Source: Streptomyces sp. NBC_00708 (GTDB taxonomy: Bacteria > Actinomycetota > Actinomycetes > Streptomycetales > Streptomycetaceae). Taken from it: DNA of 64,000 bases. Shown here one piece after another: positions 1 through 9,382 of this stretch. The translations under genes and the position numbers were made by a program. The first letter of the stretch is position 1. Every line of letters begins with the position of its first letter. The notes beneath the pieces are model-generated. The model saw only the letters and a program-made list of their open reading frames with translations. It had not been told where the DNA came from and searched no databases. Location of the stretch: the NCBI GenBank assembly GCA_036226585.1, contig CP108997.1:3534001-3598000 (forward strand), given 5' to 3'.

Positions 1-120
1 CGCGCTCCCCCTCATTCCGGGGTCCACCGGACGAATCCGCTGTCCACCCGTTCGCAGCGGCGCCCAATCCTCATAAGGTGAGCAGTATTGATGTGTACGG
101 ACGGTCGAGGAGGACCTGCG

Positions 121-1200
121 GTGAGCGAGACGAGCCCCAAGCTGCGTGCCGAGCTGGACGGCGTTCCCGCCTATGTGCCGGGCAAACCGGCGTCGGCGGA
201 CGGACCGGCCGCGTTCAAGCTGTCCTCCAATGAGAACCCGTATCCGCCGCTGCCGGGAGTGATGGAGACCGCCCTCGCCTCGGCGGCGCACTTCAACCGC
301 TACCCGGACATGGCGTGCACGGGTCTGATGAACGAGCTGTCCGACCGTTTCGGTGTGCCCGTCTCGCACCTGGCTACCGGTACGGGCTCGGTCGGTGTGG
401 CCCAGCAGCTGCTGCAGGCCACCTCGGGCCCGGGTGACGAGGTGATCTACGCCTGGCGCTCCTTCGAGGCGTACCCGATCATCACGCAGGTCAGCGGCGC
501 GACCTCGGTGAAGGTGCCGCTGACCGACGGTGAGGTGCACGACCTGGATGCGATGGCGGACGCGATCACCGACCGGACGCGGCTGATCTTCGTCTGCAAC
601 CCGAACAACCCGACCGGCACCGTCGTGCGCCGGGCCGAGCTGGAACGGTTCCTCGACCGGGTGCCGAGCGATGTGCTCGTGGTGCTGGACGAGGCGTACA
701 AGGAATTCATCCGCGATGTCGAGGTCCCCGACGGCATCGAGATCTACCGGGACCGCCCCAATGTGGCGGTGCTGCGGACGTTCTCCAAGGCGTACGGCCT
801 GGCGGGGCTGCGGGTCGGCTTCGCGGTGGCCCATGAGCCGGTGGCGGCGGCGCTGCGCAAGACGGCGGTGCCGTTCGGTGTCAGCCAGCTCGCCCAGGAT
901 GCGGCGGTGGCCTCGCTGCGCGCCGAGGACGAGCTGCTCGGCCGGGTCGGCTCGCTGGTGTGCGAGCGGGACCGGGTGTACGCGACCCTGGCGCGTCAGG
1001 GCTGGACCGTGCCCGAGTCCCAGGCGAACTTCGTCTGGCTGCGGCTGGGGGACCGGACGCTGGACTTCGCGGCGGCCTGCGAGAAGGCCGGCGTGGTGGT
1101 CCGGCCGTTCGCGGGCGAGGGTGTGCGCGTCACGATCGGTGAGAACGAGGCGAACGACCTGTTCCTGAAGGTGACGGAGTCGTACCGCAGGGAGCTGTAG
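121..1200 (+). CDS. histidinol-phosphate/aromatic aminotransferase family protein (PLP-dependent)
   Basis: A 359-residue class I/II PLP-dependent aminotransferase of the HisC/phenylalanine aminotransferase type. Such enzymes transfer an amino group between glutamate and histidinol phosphate or aromatic keto acids in the cytosol. The N-terminal SSNENP motif, the PNNPTGT substrate loop, the LDEAYKEF segment and the [13 protein letters not shown] motif holding the PLP lysine are all present. The chosen start is GTG at 121, because GAGGAGG at about 107-113 sits seven bases upstream; an upstream ATG at 88 has no comparable ribosome site. The gene stands alone, closed by a hairpin at 1221-1250. Family membership is clear, but whether it serves histidine or phenylalanine/tyrosine metabolism cannot be told from sequence; such singleton copies in Streptomyces are often aromatic aminotransferases. 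Confidence 0.9.
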   Translation: MSETSPKLRAELDGVPAYVPGKPASADGPAAFKLSSNENPYPPLPGVMETALASAAHFNRYPDMACTGLMNELSDRFGVPVSHLATGTGSVGVAQQLLQATSGPGDEVIYAWRSFEAYPIITQVSGATSVKVPLTDGEVHDLDAMADAITDRTRLIFVCNPNNPTGTVVRRAELERFLDRVPSDVLVVLDEAYKEFIRDVEVPDGIEIYRDRPNVAVLRTFSKAYGLAGLRVGFAVAHEPVAAALRKTAVPFGVSQLAQDAAVASLRAEDELLGRVGSLVCERDRVYATLARQGWTVPESQANFVWLRLGDRTLDFAAACEKAGVVVRPFAGEGVRVTIGENEANDLFLKVTESYRREL

Positions 1201-1220
1201 CCGACGTCCCTTGGCAGCCG

Positions 1221-1257
1221 GGCCCCGTATCTCGCGAGAGGTACGGGGCCTTTCGTG
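1221..1257 (+). terminator. intrinsic terminator after the aminotransferase
   Basis: GGCCCCGTA (1221-1229) pairs with TACGGGGCC (1242-1250) around a 12-base loop and is followed by TTTCGTG. It separates the aminotransferase from the cyd operon. Confidence 0.7.
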
Positions 1258-1330
1258 TGCCCGGCGCGGAGCCTGCGTCTGACAGGGGACCCCCGGAGGA
1301 AGGTCTCGGAAGCATGTGCGCCATAATTGC

Positions 1331-1354
1331 TTGTGAATGTGAACGCGTTCACAA
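1331..1354. promoter_or_regulatory. Rex operator (ROP) upstream of cydA
   Basis: The 16-mer TGTGAACGCGTTCACA at 1338-1353 is a perfect palindrome, inside an outer TTGTGAA (1331-1337) / TTCACAA (1348-1354) pair. This is the operator recognised by the NADH/NAD+ sensor Rex, first described for the cyd operon of S. coelicolor. It lies 85 bp before the cydA start, so repression of cytochrome bd oxidase when NADH/NAD+ is low, and release when respiration is limited, is the expected control. Confidence 0.9.
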
Positions 1355-1437
1355 GCGTGTCCTGCTTCCTCCCGTGATCCATTGGATTTCACGGACAAAT
1401 CGCCGGCGTGACGGCGGTGACGTAAGGAGAAGACGAC

Positions 1438-2946
1438 GTGGAGCTAGCTCTGGCGCCGGAGACCCTGGCGCGATGGCAGTTCGGTACGACGACCGTCTAC
1501 CACTTCCTCTTCGTTCCTCTGACGATCTCTCTCGCGGCGCTCACCGCCGGCCTGCAGACCGCCTGGGTGCGGACGAACAAGGAGAAGTACCTCAGGGCCA
1601 CCAAGTTCTGGGGAAAGCTCTTCCTGATCAACATCGCGATGGGTGTCGTCACCGGCATCGTCCAGGAGTTCCAGTTCGGCATGAACTGGTCCGACTACTC
1701 GCGATTCGTCGGTGACATCTTCGGGGCCCCGCTCGCCTTCGAGGCCCTGATCGCGTTCTTCTTCGAATCCACCTTCATCGGCCTGTGGATCTTCGGCTGG
1801 GACAAGCTGCCGAAGAAGATCCACCTCGCCTGCATCTGGATGGTGTCCCTCGGCACCATCCTGTCCGCCTACTTCATCCTGGCGGCCAACTCCTGGATGC
1901 AGCACCCGGTCGGCTACCGCATCAACAAGGAACGCGGACGCGCCGAGCTCACCGACTTCTGGCACGTGCTCACGCAGAACACCGCGCTCACCCAGTTCTT
2001 CCACACCATCACCGCCGCCTTCCTGGTCGGCGGGGCGTTCATGGTCGGGATCGCGGCCTTCCACCTGGCCCGCAAGAAGCACATCCCGGTGATGCGGACC
2101 TCGCTGCGGCTGGGACTGATCACCGTGGTGATCTCCGGCCTCCTGACCGCTGTCAGCGGTGACCAGCTCGGCAAGGTGATGTTCAAGCAGCAGCCGATGA
2201 AGATGGCGGCGGCCGAGGCGCTGTGGGACGGACAGAACTCCGCGCCGTTCTCGATCTTCGCCTACGGGGACGTCAGCAAGGGCCACAACTCGGTGGAGAT
2301 CTCCATCCCCGGGGTGCTGTCCTTCCTCGCCGACGACGACTTCCACTCGTACGTGCCCGGCATCAACGACATCAACAAGGCGGAGCAGGAGCGCTTCGGC
2401 CCCGGTGACTACCGGCCGAACATCCCCGTGGCCTTCTGGAGCTTCCGGTGGATGATCGGCTTCGGCATGGCCTCCTTCGGTCTCGGCATCCTCGGACTGT
2501 GGCTCACCCGGAAGAAGTTGATGCTGCCGGAGGCGATGCGCACGGGCGAGGACGAGGTGCCGAACCTGGTCCTCTTCAAGAACAAGGCGCTCAGCCCACG
2601 CCTGGCCCGGTGCTACTGGATCGTGGCGTTGTGGACCCTGCTCTTCCCGCTGATCGCCAACTCCTGGGGCTGGATCTTCACCGAGATGGGCCGTCAGCCC
2701 TGGGTGGTCTACGGCGTGCTCCAGACCCGTGACGCGGTCTCCCCCGGTGTCTCCCAGGGTGAGGTGCTCACCTCGCTGATCGTCTTCACCGTGCTCTACG
2801 CGGTGCTCGCCGTGATCGAGGTCCGGCTCCTCCTGAAGTACATCAAGGCAGGGCCCCCGGAGCTCACGGACGACGACCTCAACCCGCCCACCCGGATCGG
2901 CGGCGATCACGAAGACGCCGACCGGCCCATGGCCTTCTCCTACTGA
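1438..2946 (+). CDS. cydA: cytochrome bd ubiquinol oxidase subunit I
   Basis: A 502-residue membrane subunit of cytochrome bd quinol oxidase, the high-oxygen-affinity terminal oxidase in the cytoplasmic membrane. It holds haems b558, b595 and d and oxidises quinol. Visible features include the N-terminal FGTTTVYHFLFVPLT segment with a haem-ligand histidine, the histidine of TQFFHTITAAF, the periplasmic Q-loop, and the diagnostic GRQPWVVYG motif near residue 420. The start is GTG at 1438 behind AAGGAGA at 1424-1430. It is first gene of cydA-cydB-cydCD and lies under the Rex operator. Its length is normal for the short-Q-loop class. Confidence 0.97.
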   Translation: MELALAPETLARWQFGTTTVYHFLFVPLTISLAALTAGLQTAWVRTNKEKYLRATKFWGKLFLINIAMGVVTGIVQEFQFGMNWSDYSRFVGDIFGAPLAFEALIAFFFESTFIGLWIFGWDKLPKKIHLACIWMVSLGTILSAYFILAANSWMQHPVGYRINKERGRAELTDFWHVLTQNTALTQFFHTITAAFLVGGAFMVGIAAFHLARKKHIPVMRTSLRLGLITVVISGLLTAVSGDQLGKVMFKQQPMKMAAAEALWDGQNSAPFSIFAYGDVSKGHNSVEISIPGVLSFLADDDFHSYVPGINDINKAEQERFGPGDYRPNIPVAFWSFRWMIGFGMASFGLGILGLWLTRKKLMLPEAMRTGEDEVPNLVLFKNKALSPRLARCYWIVALWTLLFPLIANSWGWIFTEMGRQPWVVYGVLQTRDAVSPGVSQGEVLTSLIVFTVLYAVLAVIEVRLLLKYIKAGPPELTDDDLNPPTRIGGDHEDADRPMAFSY

Positions 2947-2962
2947 GAGCGGGAGCCGAGAA

Positions 2963-3964
2963 ATGGAACTCCACGACGTCTGGTTCGTGCTCATCGCCGT
3001 CCTGTGGACCGGCTACTTCTTCCTGGAGGGGTTCGACTTCGGGATCGGTGTCCTCACCAAGCTGCTGGCCCGGAACCGCAAGGAACGGCGGGTGCTGATC
3101 AACACGATCGGCCCGGTCTGGGACGGAAACGAGGTCTGGCTGCTCAGCGCCGGCGGAGCGACCTTCGCCGCGTTCCCCGAGTGGTACGCCACGCTGTTCT
3201 CCGGCTTCTACTTGCCGCTCCTGCTGATCCTGCTCTGTCTGATCGTCCGCGGCGTCGCCTTCGAGTACCGGGCGAAGCGGCCGGAGGAGAAGTGGCAGAC
3301 CAACTGGGAGCACGCGATCTTCTGGACCTCGCTGATCCCCGCCGTGCTGTGGGGCGTGGCCTTCGGCAACATCGTGCGGGGCGTGAAGATCGACGCGCAC
3401 ATGGAGTACACGGGCAACGTTCTGGATCTGCTCAACCCCTACGCGCTCCTCGGCGGCCTGGTCACCCTTACCCTCTTCACCTTCCATGGCGCGGTGTTCG
3501 CCGGGCTGAAGACGACGGGGGAGATCCGGGCCCGCGCAAGGGGGATGGCCCTGAAGCTGGGCGCTGTCACGGCGGTGGTCGCGCTCGCCTTCCTCATCTG
3601 GACCCAGCTCGACAACGGGAACGGCCGGAGCCTGGTCGCGATGGCCGTCGCCGCGGTGGCGCTGGTCGGGGCGATCGCGATGATCGCGGCGGGGCGTGAG
3701 GGCTGGTCCTTCGCGCTTTCCGGCGTGGCCATCGCCGCAGCGGTCGCCATGTTGTTCCTGACGCTCTTCCCGAACGTCATGCCTTCCTCGCTGAACGACG
3801 CCTGGAGCCTCACGGTCACCAACGCCTCGTCCAGCCCGTACACGCTGAAGATCATGACCTGGTGCGCCGGGATCGCCACCCCGGTGGTGCTGCTCTACCA
3901 GGGGTGGACGTACTGGGTGTTCCGCAAGCGGATCGGTACCCAGCACATCGCCGATGCGCACTGA
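2963..3964 (+). CDS. cydB: cytochrome d ubiquinol oxidase subunit II
   Basis: A 333-residue polytopic membrane protein, the structural partner of CydA. The N-terminus with WFVLIAVLWTGYFFLEGFDFG and the GPVWDGNEVWL motif is typical of CydB; eight or nine hydrophobic segments follow. It starts 16 bp after the cydA stop with a GGGAG-like ribosome site, so it is translated from the same transcript and shares the Rex control. Confidence 0.97.
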   Translation: MELHDVWFVLIAVLWTGYFFLEGFDFGIGVLTKLLARNRKERRVLINTIGPVWDGNEVWLLSAGGATFAAFPEWYATLFSGFYLPLLLILLCLIVRGVAFEYRAKRPEEKWQTNWEHAIFWTSLIPAVLWGVAFGNIVRGVKIDAHMEYTGNVLDLLNPYALLGGLVTLTLFTFHGAVFAGLKTTGEIRARARGMALKLGAVTAVVALAFLIWTQLDNGNGRSLVAMAVAAVALVGAIAMIAAGREGWSFALSGVAIAAAVAMLFLTLFPNVMPSSLNDAWSLTVTNASSSPYTLKIMTWCAGIATPVVLLYQGWTYWVFRKRIGTQHIADAH

Positions 3965-4000
3965 CGCAGTGAGTGTCCCGACCGAGCCGAGCCGCATGGG

Positions 4001-7000
4001 GTGTTTCACGTGAAACCGATCGACCCGCGTCTGCTCCGCCACGCCCGTGCCACGCGCCTGTTCATGGTGGCCATGGTGGTTCTCGGCCTGGCCGGGGCGG
4101 CGCTGGTCATCGCCCAGGCGATGCTGGTCGCCGAGATCGTGGTGGGCGGCTTCGAGGACGGGCTCACGGCCGGGGGACTGCGTACTCCGCTCCTGCTGCT
4201 CGCGGCGGTGGCGCTCGGGCGGGCCCTGGTGGCCTGGCTCACCGAGCTGGCCGCCCACCGGGCGGGTGCGGCGGTCAAGTCCGAACTGCGCGGGCGGCTG
4301 CTCGACCGGGCGGCGGAGCTGGGGCCGGACTGGCTGAGCGGGCAGCGCACCGGCTCGCTGGTGACGCTGGCCACCCGGGGGATCGACGCGCTCGACGACT
4401 ACTTCGCGCGCTATCTGCCGCAGCTCGGGCTCGCGGTGGTCGTACCGGTGGCCGTGCTCGCCAGAATCGTCACCGAGGACTGGGTGTCGGCGGCGATCAT
4501 CGTCGTCACGCTGCCGCTGATCCCGCTCTTCATGATCCTGATCGGCTGGGCGACCCAGTCACGGATGGACCGCCAGTGGCGGCTGCTCTCCCGGCTCTCC
4601 GGTCACTTCCTCGACGTGGTGGCCGGACTGCCGACGCTGAAGGTGTTCGGACGTGCCAAGGCCCAGGCCGAACAGATCCGCAGAATCACCTCGCAGTACC
4701 GGCAGGCCACGCTGCGCACCCTGCGCATCGCCTTCCTGTCGTCCTTCGCCCTCGAACTCCTCGCCACCCTCTCGGTGGCCCTGGTCGCCGTCACCATCGG
4801 CATGCGGCTGGTGCACGGTGAACTCGACCTCTACACCGGCCTGCTGGTCCTGATCCTCGCGCCGGAGGCCTATCTGCCCATCCGGCAGGTCGGGGCGCAG
4901 TTCCACGCCGCCGCCGAGGGGCTCTCGGCAGCCGAGGAGGTCTTCGCCGTCCTGGAGACGGAGCCCCGCACGAGCGGTACGGGGGAGGTCCCCGCGTCGC
5001 TGCGGCTGGAGCTGGACGAGGTGACCGTCCGGCACGAAGGGCGCTCCGAGCCTTCTCTCGCCCCCACCTCGCTGACTGTCGAGGAGGGGGAGACCGTCGC
5101 CCTGGTCGGTCCGAGCGGCATCGGCAAGTCCACCCTGCTGAACGTGGTCCTGGGCTTCACGGCACCCGACGAGGGGCGCGTACGGGTCGGCGGCACCGAT
5201 CTGGCGGACCTCTCGCTCGACCGCTGGCGGGAACGCATCGCCTGGGTGCCGCAGCGCCCGCACCTCTTCGCGGGCACCATCGCGGAGAACGTCAGGCTCG
5301 CCCGGCCCGCCGCCGACGACAGCGCGGTGACGGCGGCGCTGCGCGACGCGGGGGCGTACGACTTCGTGCAGGGTCTCCCGCACGGCGACCGCACTCTTCT
5401 CGGTGAGGACGGCTCCGGACTCTCCGCGGGCCAGCGCCAGCGAATCGCGCTCGCCCGCGCGTTCCTCGCCGACCGGCCGGTGCTGCTGCTCGACGAGCCG
5501 ACCGCGAGCCTGGACGGCGAGACGGAAGCGGGCATCGTCGAGGCCGTACGGAGGCTGGCCGCGGGCCGGACCGTGCTGCTCGTGGTGCACCGGCCGGCGC
5601 TGCTGTCGGTCGCGGACCGGGTGGTCACCCTGACGGCCCCGGCCCTCGAAGCCCCTGCCGCGCCGGCCCGCCCCGCGAGCGCGCCCGGCGGCATCCGGAC
5701 CGCCGAACCGGCACCCGAGCCCGAGGCTCCGCGGGAGACCACGGCCCCCGGCGGCCATGTGCTGACGCGGATCCGGGAAGCCGCAGGAGCCCAACGCGGC
5801 CGGCTCGGGCTGGCCCTGCTCCTGGGAAGCCTTGCCCTGGGGTCCGCCGTCGGGCTCATGGCGGTCTCCGGCTGGCTGATCTCCCGCGCATCCGAACAGC
5901 CCCCCGTCCTCTATCTGATGGTCGCGGTGACGGCGACCCGCGCCTTCGGGATCGGCCGGGCGGTCTTCCGCTACGCCGAGCGCCTCGTGTCGCACGACGC
6001 GGTCCTGAGGATGCTGGCCGAACTGCGCGTCGCCGTGTACCGCAGCCTGGAACGCATCGCGCCGGGCGGCCTGCGCACCACCCGGCGCGGGGACCTGCTC
6101 TCGCGGCTGGTCGCGGACGTGGACGCCCTCCAGGACTACTGGCTGCGGTGGCTGCTCCCCGCCGGTACCGCGGTTCTCGTGGGCGCCGCGACCGTCGGCT
6201 TCACCGGCTGGCTCCTCCCCCAGGCGGGGCTCGTCCTGGCCGCGGGGCTGCTGCTGGCCGGCATCGGAGTCCCGCTCGTCAGCGGTGCCTGCGCCCGCCG
6301 CGCGGAACGGCGGCTGGCCCCCGCACGCGCCGACCTGGCCACGCGGATCACCGATCTGCTGGGCGGAACGGCTGAGCTGACCGTCGCGGGCGCCCTCCCT
6401 GGGCGTACCGCCCGGACGCGCGCGGCCGACGCCGTGCTCACCCGGATCGCCTCCCGCGCGGCGACCGCCACCGCGCTCGGGGGCGGTCTCATCGCCCTGG
6501 TCGCGGGGCTCACCGTGGTGGCCGCCGCCCTCGTCGCCCTGCCCGCCGTGGCGGACGGCCGGCTCGCCGGTGTGGAACTGGCCGTCGTCGTCCTCACCCC
6601 ACTGGCCGCCTTCGAGGCCGTGACCGGTCTGCCGCTCGCCGCCCAGTACCGGCAGCGGGTCAGGCGGAGCGCGGAGCGCGTGTACGAGGTGCTGGACGCC
6701 CCCGTGCCCGTACGGGAGCCGGCCACCCCGGCCACGCCCCCGGCGAGCCCCTTCCCGCTGGAGGTGCACGGGCTCTCGGCCCGGTACCCGGGCACCGCCC
6801 ACGACGCGCTCGCCTCCGCCGACCTCACCCTGGAGGCGGGCCGCCGTATCGCCGTCGTGGGGCCTTCCGGGTCCGGCAAGACCACGCTGGCCCAGGTGCT
6901 GCTCCGCTTCCTGGACGCGCGGGCCGGCACCTACCGGATCGGCGGTGTGGAGGCCTCGGCGCTGGACGGGGACACCGTCCGGCGGTTCGTCGGGCTGTGC

Positions 7001-7516
7001 GCCCAGGACGCCCACATCTTCGACAGCTCGCTCCGGGAGAACCTGCGGCTCGCGCGCCCCGCCGCGAGCGAGCCGGAACTGCGTGACGCCCTGGCTCGGG
7101 CCCGCCTGCTCGACTGGGCGGACGCGCTGCCGGACGGGCTGGACACCCTCGTCGGTGAGCACGGCGCCCGCCTTTCCGGGGGACAGCGCCAGCGGCTCGC
7201 CCTGGCACGGGCCCTGCTCGCCGACTTCCCCGTCCTCGTGCTGGACGAGCCCGCCGAGCACCTCGACCTGCCGACCGCGGACGCCCTGACGGCGGACCTG
7301 CTGGCGGCGACCCTGGGATGCGCGACGGTCCTGATCACGCACCGGCTCGCCGGCCTCGAAGCGGTGGACGAGGTGGTGGTCCTGGAGGCGGGCGCGATCG
7401 TTCAGCGCGGCCCGTACGACGTACTGGCATCGGTGGACGGGCCGCTGCGCCGGATGCTGGCGCGGGAACGCGAGAGCGTGGGAGGGCCGGGCGCGGCCGT
7501 GGGCGCGCGCGTCTGA
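4001..7516 (+). CDS. cydCD: fused CydD-CydC thiol-reductant ABC exporter
   Basis: An 1171-residue fusion of the two half-transporters that export cysteine/glutathione-type reductants needed to assemble cytochrome bd. The N-terminal half has a six-helix membrane domain (about residues 15-310) and an ATPase with Walker A GPSGIGKST, signature LSAGQRQRIALARA and Walker B LLLDEPTASLD. After a Pro/Ala-rich linker (about 545-590), the second half repeats this with GPSGSGKTT, LSGGQRQRLALARA and VLVLDEPAEHLD. Fusion into one chain is usual in actinomycetes. It lies 36 bp after cydB. Start is GTG 4001, or possibly GTG 4010; either way the first codons lie in a parS-like palindrome. The second Walker B has EHLD in place of the usual A/T-S-LD, a mild divergence. 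Confidence 0.95.
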   Translation: MFHVKPIDPRLLRHARATRLFMVAMVVLGLAGAALVIAQAMLVAEIVVGGFEDGLTAGGLRTPLLLLAAVALGRALVAWLTELAAHRAGAAVKSELRGRLLDRAAELGPDWLSGQRTGSLVTLATRGIDALDDYFARYLPQLGLAVVVPVAVLARIVTEDWVSAAIIVVTLPLIPLFMILIGWATQSRMDRQWRLLSRLSGHFLDVVAGLPTLKVFGRAKAQAEQIRRITSQYRQATLRTLRIAFLSSFALELLATLSVALVAVTIGMRLVHGELDLYTGLLVLILAPEAYLPIRQVGAQFHAAAEGLSAAEEVFAVLETEPRTSGTGEVPASLRLELDEVTVRHEGRSEPSLAPTSLTVEEGETVALVGPSGIGKSTLLNVVLGFTAPDEGRVRVGGTDLADLSLDRWRERIAWVPQRPHLFAGTIAENVRLARPAADDSAVTAALRDAGAYDFVQGLPHGDRTLLGEDGSGLSAGQRQRIALARAFLADRPVLLLDEPTASLDGETEAGIVEAVRRLAAGRTVLLVVHRPALLSVADRVVTLTAPALEAPAAPARPASAPGGIRTAEPAPEPEAPRETTAPGGHVLTRIREAAGAQRGRLGLALLLGSLALGSAVGLMAVSGWLISRASEQPPVLYLMVAVTATRAFGIGRAVFRYAERLVSHDAVLRMLAELRVAVYRSLERIAPGGLRTTRRGDLLSRLVADVDALQDYWLRWLLPAGTAVLVGAATVGFTGWLLPQAGLVLAAGLLLAGIGVPLVSGACARRAERRLAPARADLATRITDLLGGTAELTVAGALPGRTARTRAADAVLTRIASRAATATALGGGLIALVAGLTVVAAALVALPAVADGRLAGVELAVVVLTPLAAFEAVTGLPLAAQYRQRVRRSAERVYEVLDAPVPVREPATPATPPASPFPLEVHGLSARYPGTAHDALASADLTLEAGRRIAVVGPSGSGKTTLAQVLLRFLDARAGTYRIGGVEASALDGDTVRRFVGLCAQDAHIFDSSLRENLRLARPAASEPELRDALARARLLDWADALPDGLDTLVGEHGARLSGGQRQRLALARALLADFPVLVLDEPAEHLDLPTADALTADLLAATLGCATVLITHRLAGLEAVDEVVVLEAGAIVQRGPYDVLASVDGPLRRMLARERESVGGPGAAVGARV
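4002..4017. other. parS site (ParB binding) at the 5' end of cydCD
   Basis: TGTTTCACGTGAAACC matches the bacterial parS consensus TGTTTCACGTGAAACA at 15 of 16 positions and contains the full 14-bp palindrome GTTTCACGTGAAAC (4003-4016). In Streptomyces, ParB loads at many such sites around oriC to organise chromosomes for sporulation-time segregation. Here the site supplies the first codons of cydCD (F-H-V-K). Confidence 0.85.
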
Positions 7517-7575
7517 GCGGCGAAGACCATAGCTCCCGACTTTCCCTAGCAAATAGGACTAATTACGCTCTGGGT

Positions 7576-9336
7576 ATGGCAGAGGAGGACCCGAACCGCG
7601 CAGAGCCCTCGAAGGACTCGGGACCCTCGCAGGACGCGCCCGGCGACGTAACGGAAGCAGCGGATACGACCGATGTGACCCGCAGCCTGAGAGGCCTGTC
7701 CACCGAACTCACCGCAAGGGTGCCGCGCCTGCTGGAAGCCATGCGTTCCGTGGGCACCGGCCTCGAACTGCACTCGACGCTCGACCGGATCTGCGAGACG
7801 GCGGCCGAACTGGCCCACGCCCGCTACGCCGCGATCGGAGTCGTGGACGCGGAGGGCGAAGGGCTCTCCGACTTCGTCACCTACGGCGTTCCGGAGCCCG
7901 TCGCACGGGAGATCGGCCGACGGCCGGACGGCCACCACGGGCTGCTCGGCGCCCTCATCCACGATCCGCGCCCCCTGCGGCTCGCGGACCTGACCAAGGA
8001 TCCGAGGTTCGCCGGATTTCCGCAGGGCCACCCCCTGATGCGCACGTTCCTCGGCGTTCCGATCAGGGTCCAGGGCGAGATCTTCGGCAATCTGTATCTC
8101 GCCGAGAAGGACGGCGGCGGCGAGTTCAGCGACTACGACCTGCACTTGGTGCGCGTACTGGCTACGGAGGCCGGGATCGCCATCGGCAACGCCCGGCTGT
8201 ACGAGGCCGCCCGGCAGCGCGAGCGGTGGATCGACGGGTCGGTCGCCGTGACGACCGCGCTGCTCTCCGGCGGCGACGCCGACGACGCGCTCACGGTCGT
8301 CGCCGAGCAGGCCCGGCGTCTCGCGGGTTCCGCCGCGGGCATCGTGCTGCTGCCGGCCGAGGACGGGGGACTGGAGATCGTCGCCGTCTCGGCGGACGAC
8401 CCGACCGACTCGCTCGGGGTGATCATCCCGGCCCAGAGCCCCGTGGTGGGGATGCTGCTGAGCGGTGAGGCGGTCTTCGTCGACGACTCGGCCACCGACA
8501 CCCGCATGATCACCAGGCTGGCGGACCGGTTCGGGCCGAACATGCTGCTGCCCCTGCACAGCGGCGGCCGGGTACTGGGCGCGCTCGCCACGCCCCGTTC
8601 CAGGGGCGCCCGTCCCTTCACGGAAACGGAGCGGACGCTCGCCACTCAGTTCGCCTCGCAGGCCGCGCTGGCCCTGATGATGGCCGACGCCCAGCGCGAC
8701 CGGGAGCGTCTCGCGGTCTACGAGGACCGCGACCGTATCGCCCGTGACCTGCACGATCTGGTCATCCAGCGGCTGTTCGCGACCGGGATGATGCTGGAGA
8801 GCGCGCAGCGGCGGTCAGACGTGCCGGAGGTGCGGACCGGCGTGGGCCGGGCGGTGGACGAGCTGGACGTGACCATCCAGGAGATCCGTACCGCGATCTT
8901 CGCGCTCCAGCAGGAGCCGGCCGAGGCGCCGTCCGGTCTGCGCACCCGGGTCCTGCGCGAGATCAACATGGCGGCCGTGCCGCTGGGCTTCGCACCGTCC
9001 CACCGCTTCGTGGGGGCGGTCGATTCCCTGGTCGGTGAGCTGACGGGCAAGAACCTGATCGCGGCGCTGCGGGAGGCGCTGTCCAACGCCTTCCGGCATG
9101 CCGGTGCCGCGCGCATCGAGGTGGTCGTCGACGCGACCGCCACGCTGGACGACGGGCGGGACGCGGTGCGGCTCTCGGTCGCCGACGACGGCGTGGGTAT
9201 GCCGGAGGGCGGGCGGCGCAGCGGCCTGCGGAACCTGGCCCGCCGGGCGGAGTCGCTGGGCGGGGCCAGCTGGTTCGGGCCCGGGATCGGGGAGGACGGC
9301 GGCGGTACGACGGTGGTGTGGCAGGCCCCGTTGTGA
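7576..9336 (+). CDS. two-GAF-domain sensor histidine kinase (DevS/NarL-type)
   Basis: A cytoplasmic sensor kinase of 586 residues. Two GAF domains (about residues 50-215 and 225-375) precede a HisKA_3 dimerisation box RDRIARDLHDLVIQRLF with phospho-acceptor His393, then a HATPase domain with N box EALSNAFRHAG and G box VADDGVGMP. This is the DevS/DosS architecture. The start is taken at ATG 7576, where GAF-linked coding begins; the frame is open upstream to 7318, but that part overlaps cydCD. No response regulator lies next to it. Its position immediately downstream of the cyd operon suggests redox or oxygen sensing, but haem binding by the GAF domain is not shown by sequence. An AT-rich stretch (TAGCAAATAGGACTAATTA, about 7548-7566) just upstream may hold its promoter. 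Confidence 0.88.
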   Translation: MAEEDPNRAEPSKDSGPSQDAPGDVTEAADTTDVTRSLRGLSTELTARVPRLLEAMRSVGTGLELHSTLDRICETAAELAHARYAAIGVVDAEGEGLSDFVTYGVPEPVAREIGRRPDGHHGLLGALIHDPRPLRLADLTKDPRFAGFPQGHPLMRTFLGVPIRVQGEIFGNLYLAEKDGGGEFSDYDLHLVRVLATEAGIAIGNARLYEAARQRERWIDGSVAVTTALLSGGDADDALTVVAEQARRLAGSAAGIVLLPAEDGGLEIVAVSADDPTDSLGVIIPAQSPVVGMLLSGEAVFVDDSATDTRMITRLADRFGPNMLLPLHSGGRVLGALATPRSRGARPFTETERTLATQFASQAALALMMADAQRDRERLAVYEDRDRIARDLHDLVIQRLFATGMMLESAQRRSDVPEVRTGVGRAVDELDVTIQEIRTAIFALQQEPAEAPSGLRTRVLREINMAAVPLGFAPSHRFVGAVDSLVGELTGKNLIAALREALSNAFRHAGAARIEVVVDATATLDDGRDAVRLSVADDGVGMPEGGRRSGLRNLARRAESLGGASWFGPGIGEDGGGTTVVWQAPL

Positions 9337-9382
9337 GCGGGCCTGCCGGTGGCGGGCCGCTTCCACCCCGTGGGGTCCGGGC

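Noticed and set aside
4559..7552. A 997-codon open frame on the minus strand opposite cydCD
   Set aside because: It mirrors the third-position bias of cydCD, has low-complexity Gly/Arg/Gln composition and no domain; it is an antisense shadow typical of high-GC DNA.
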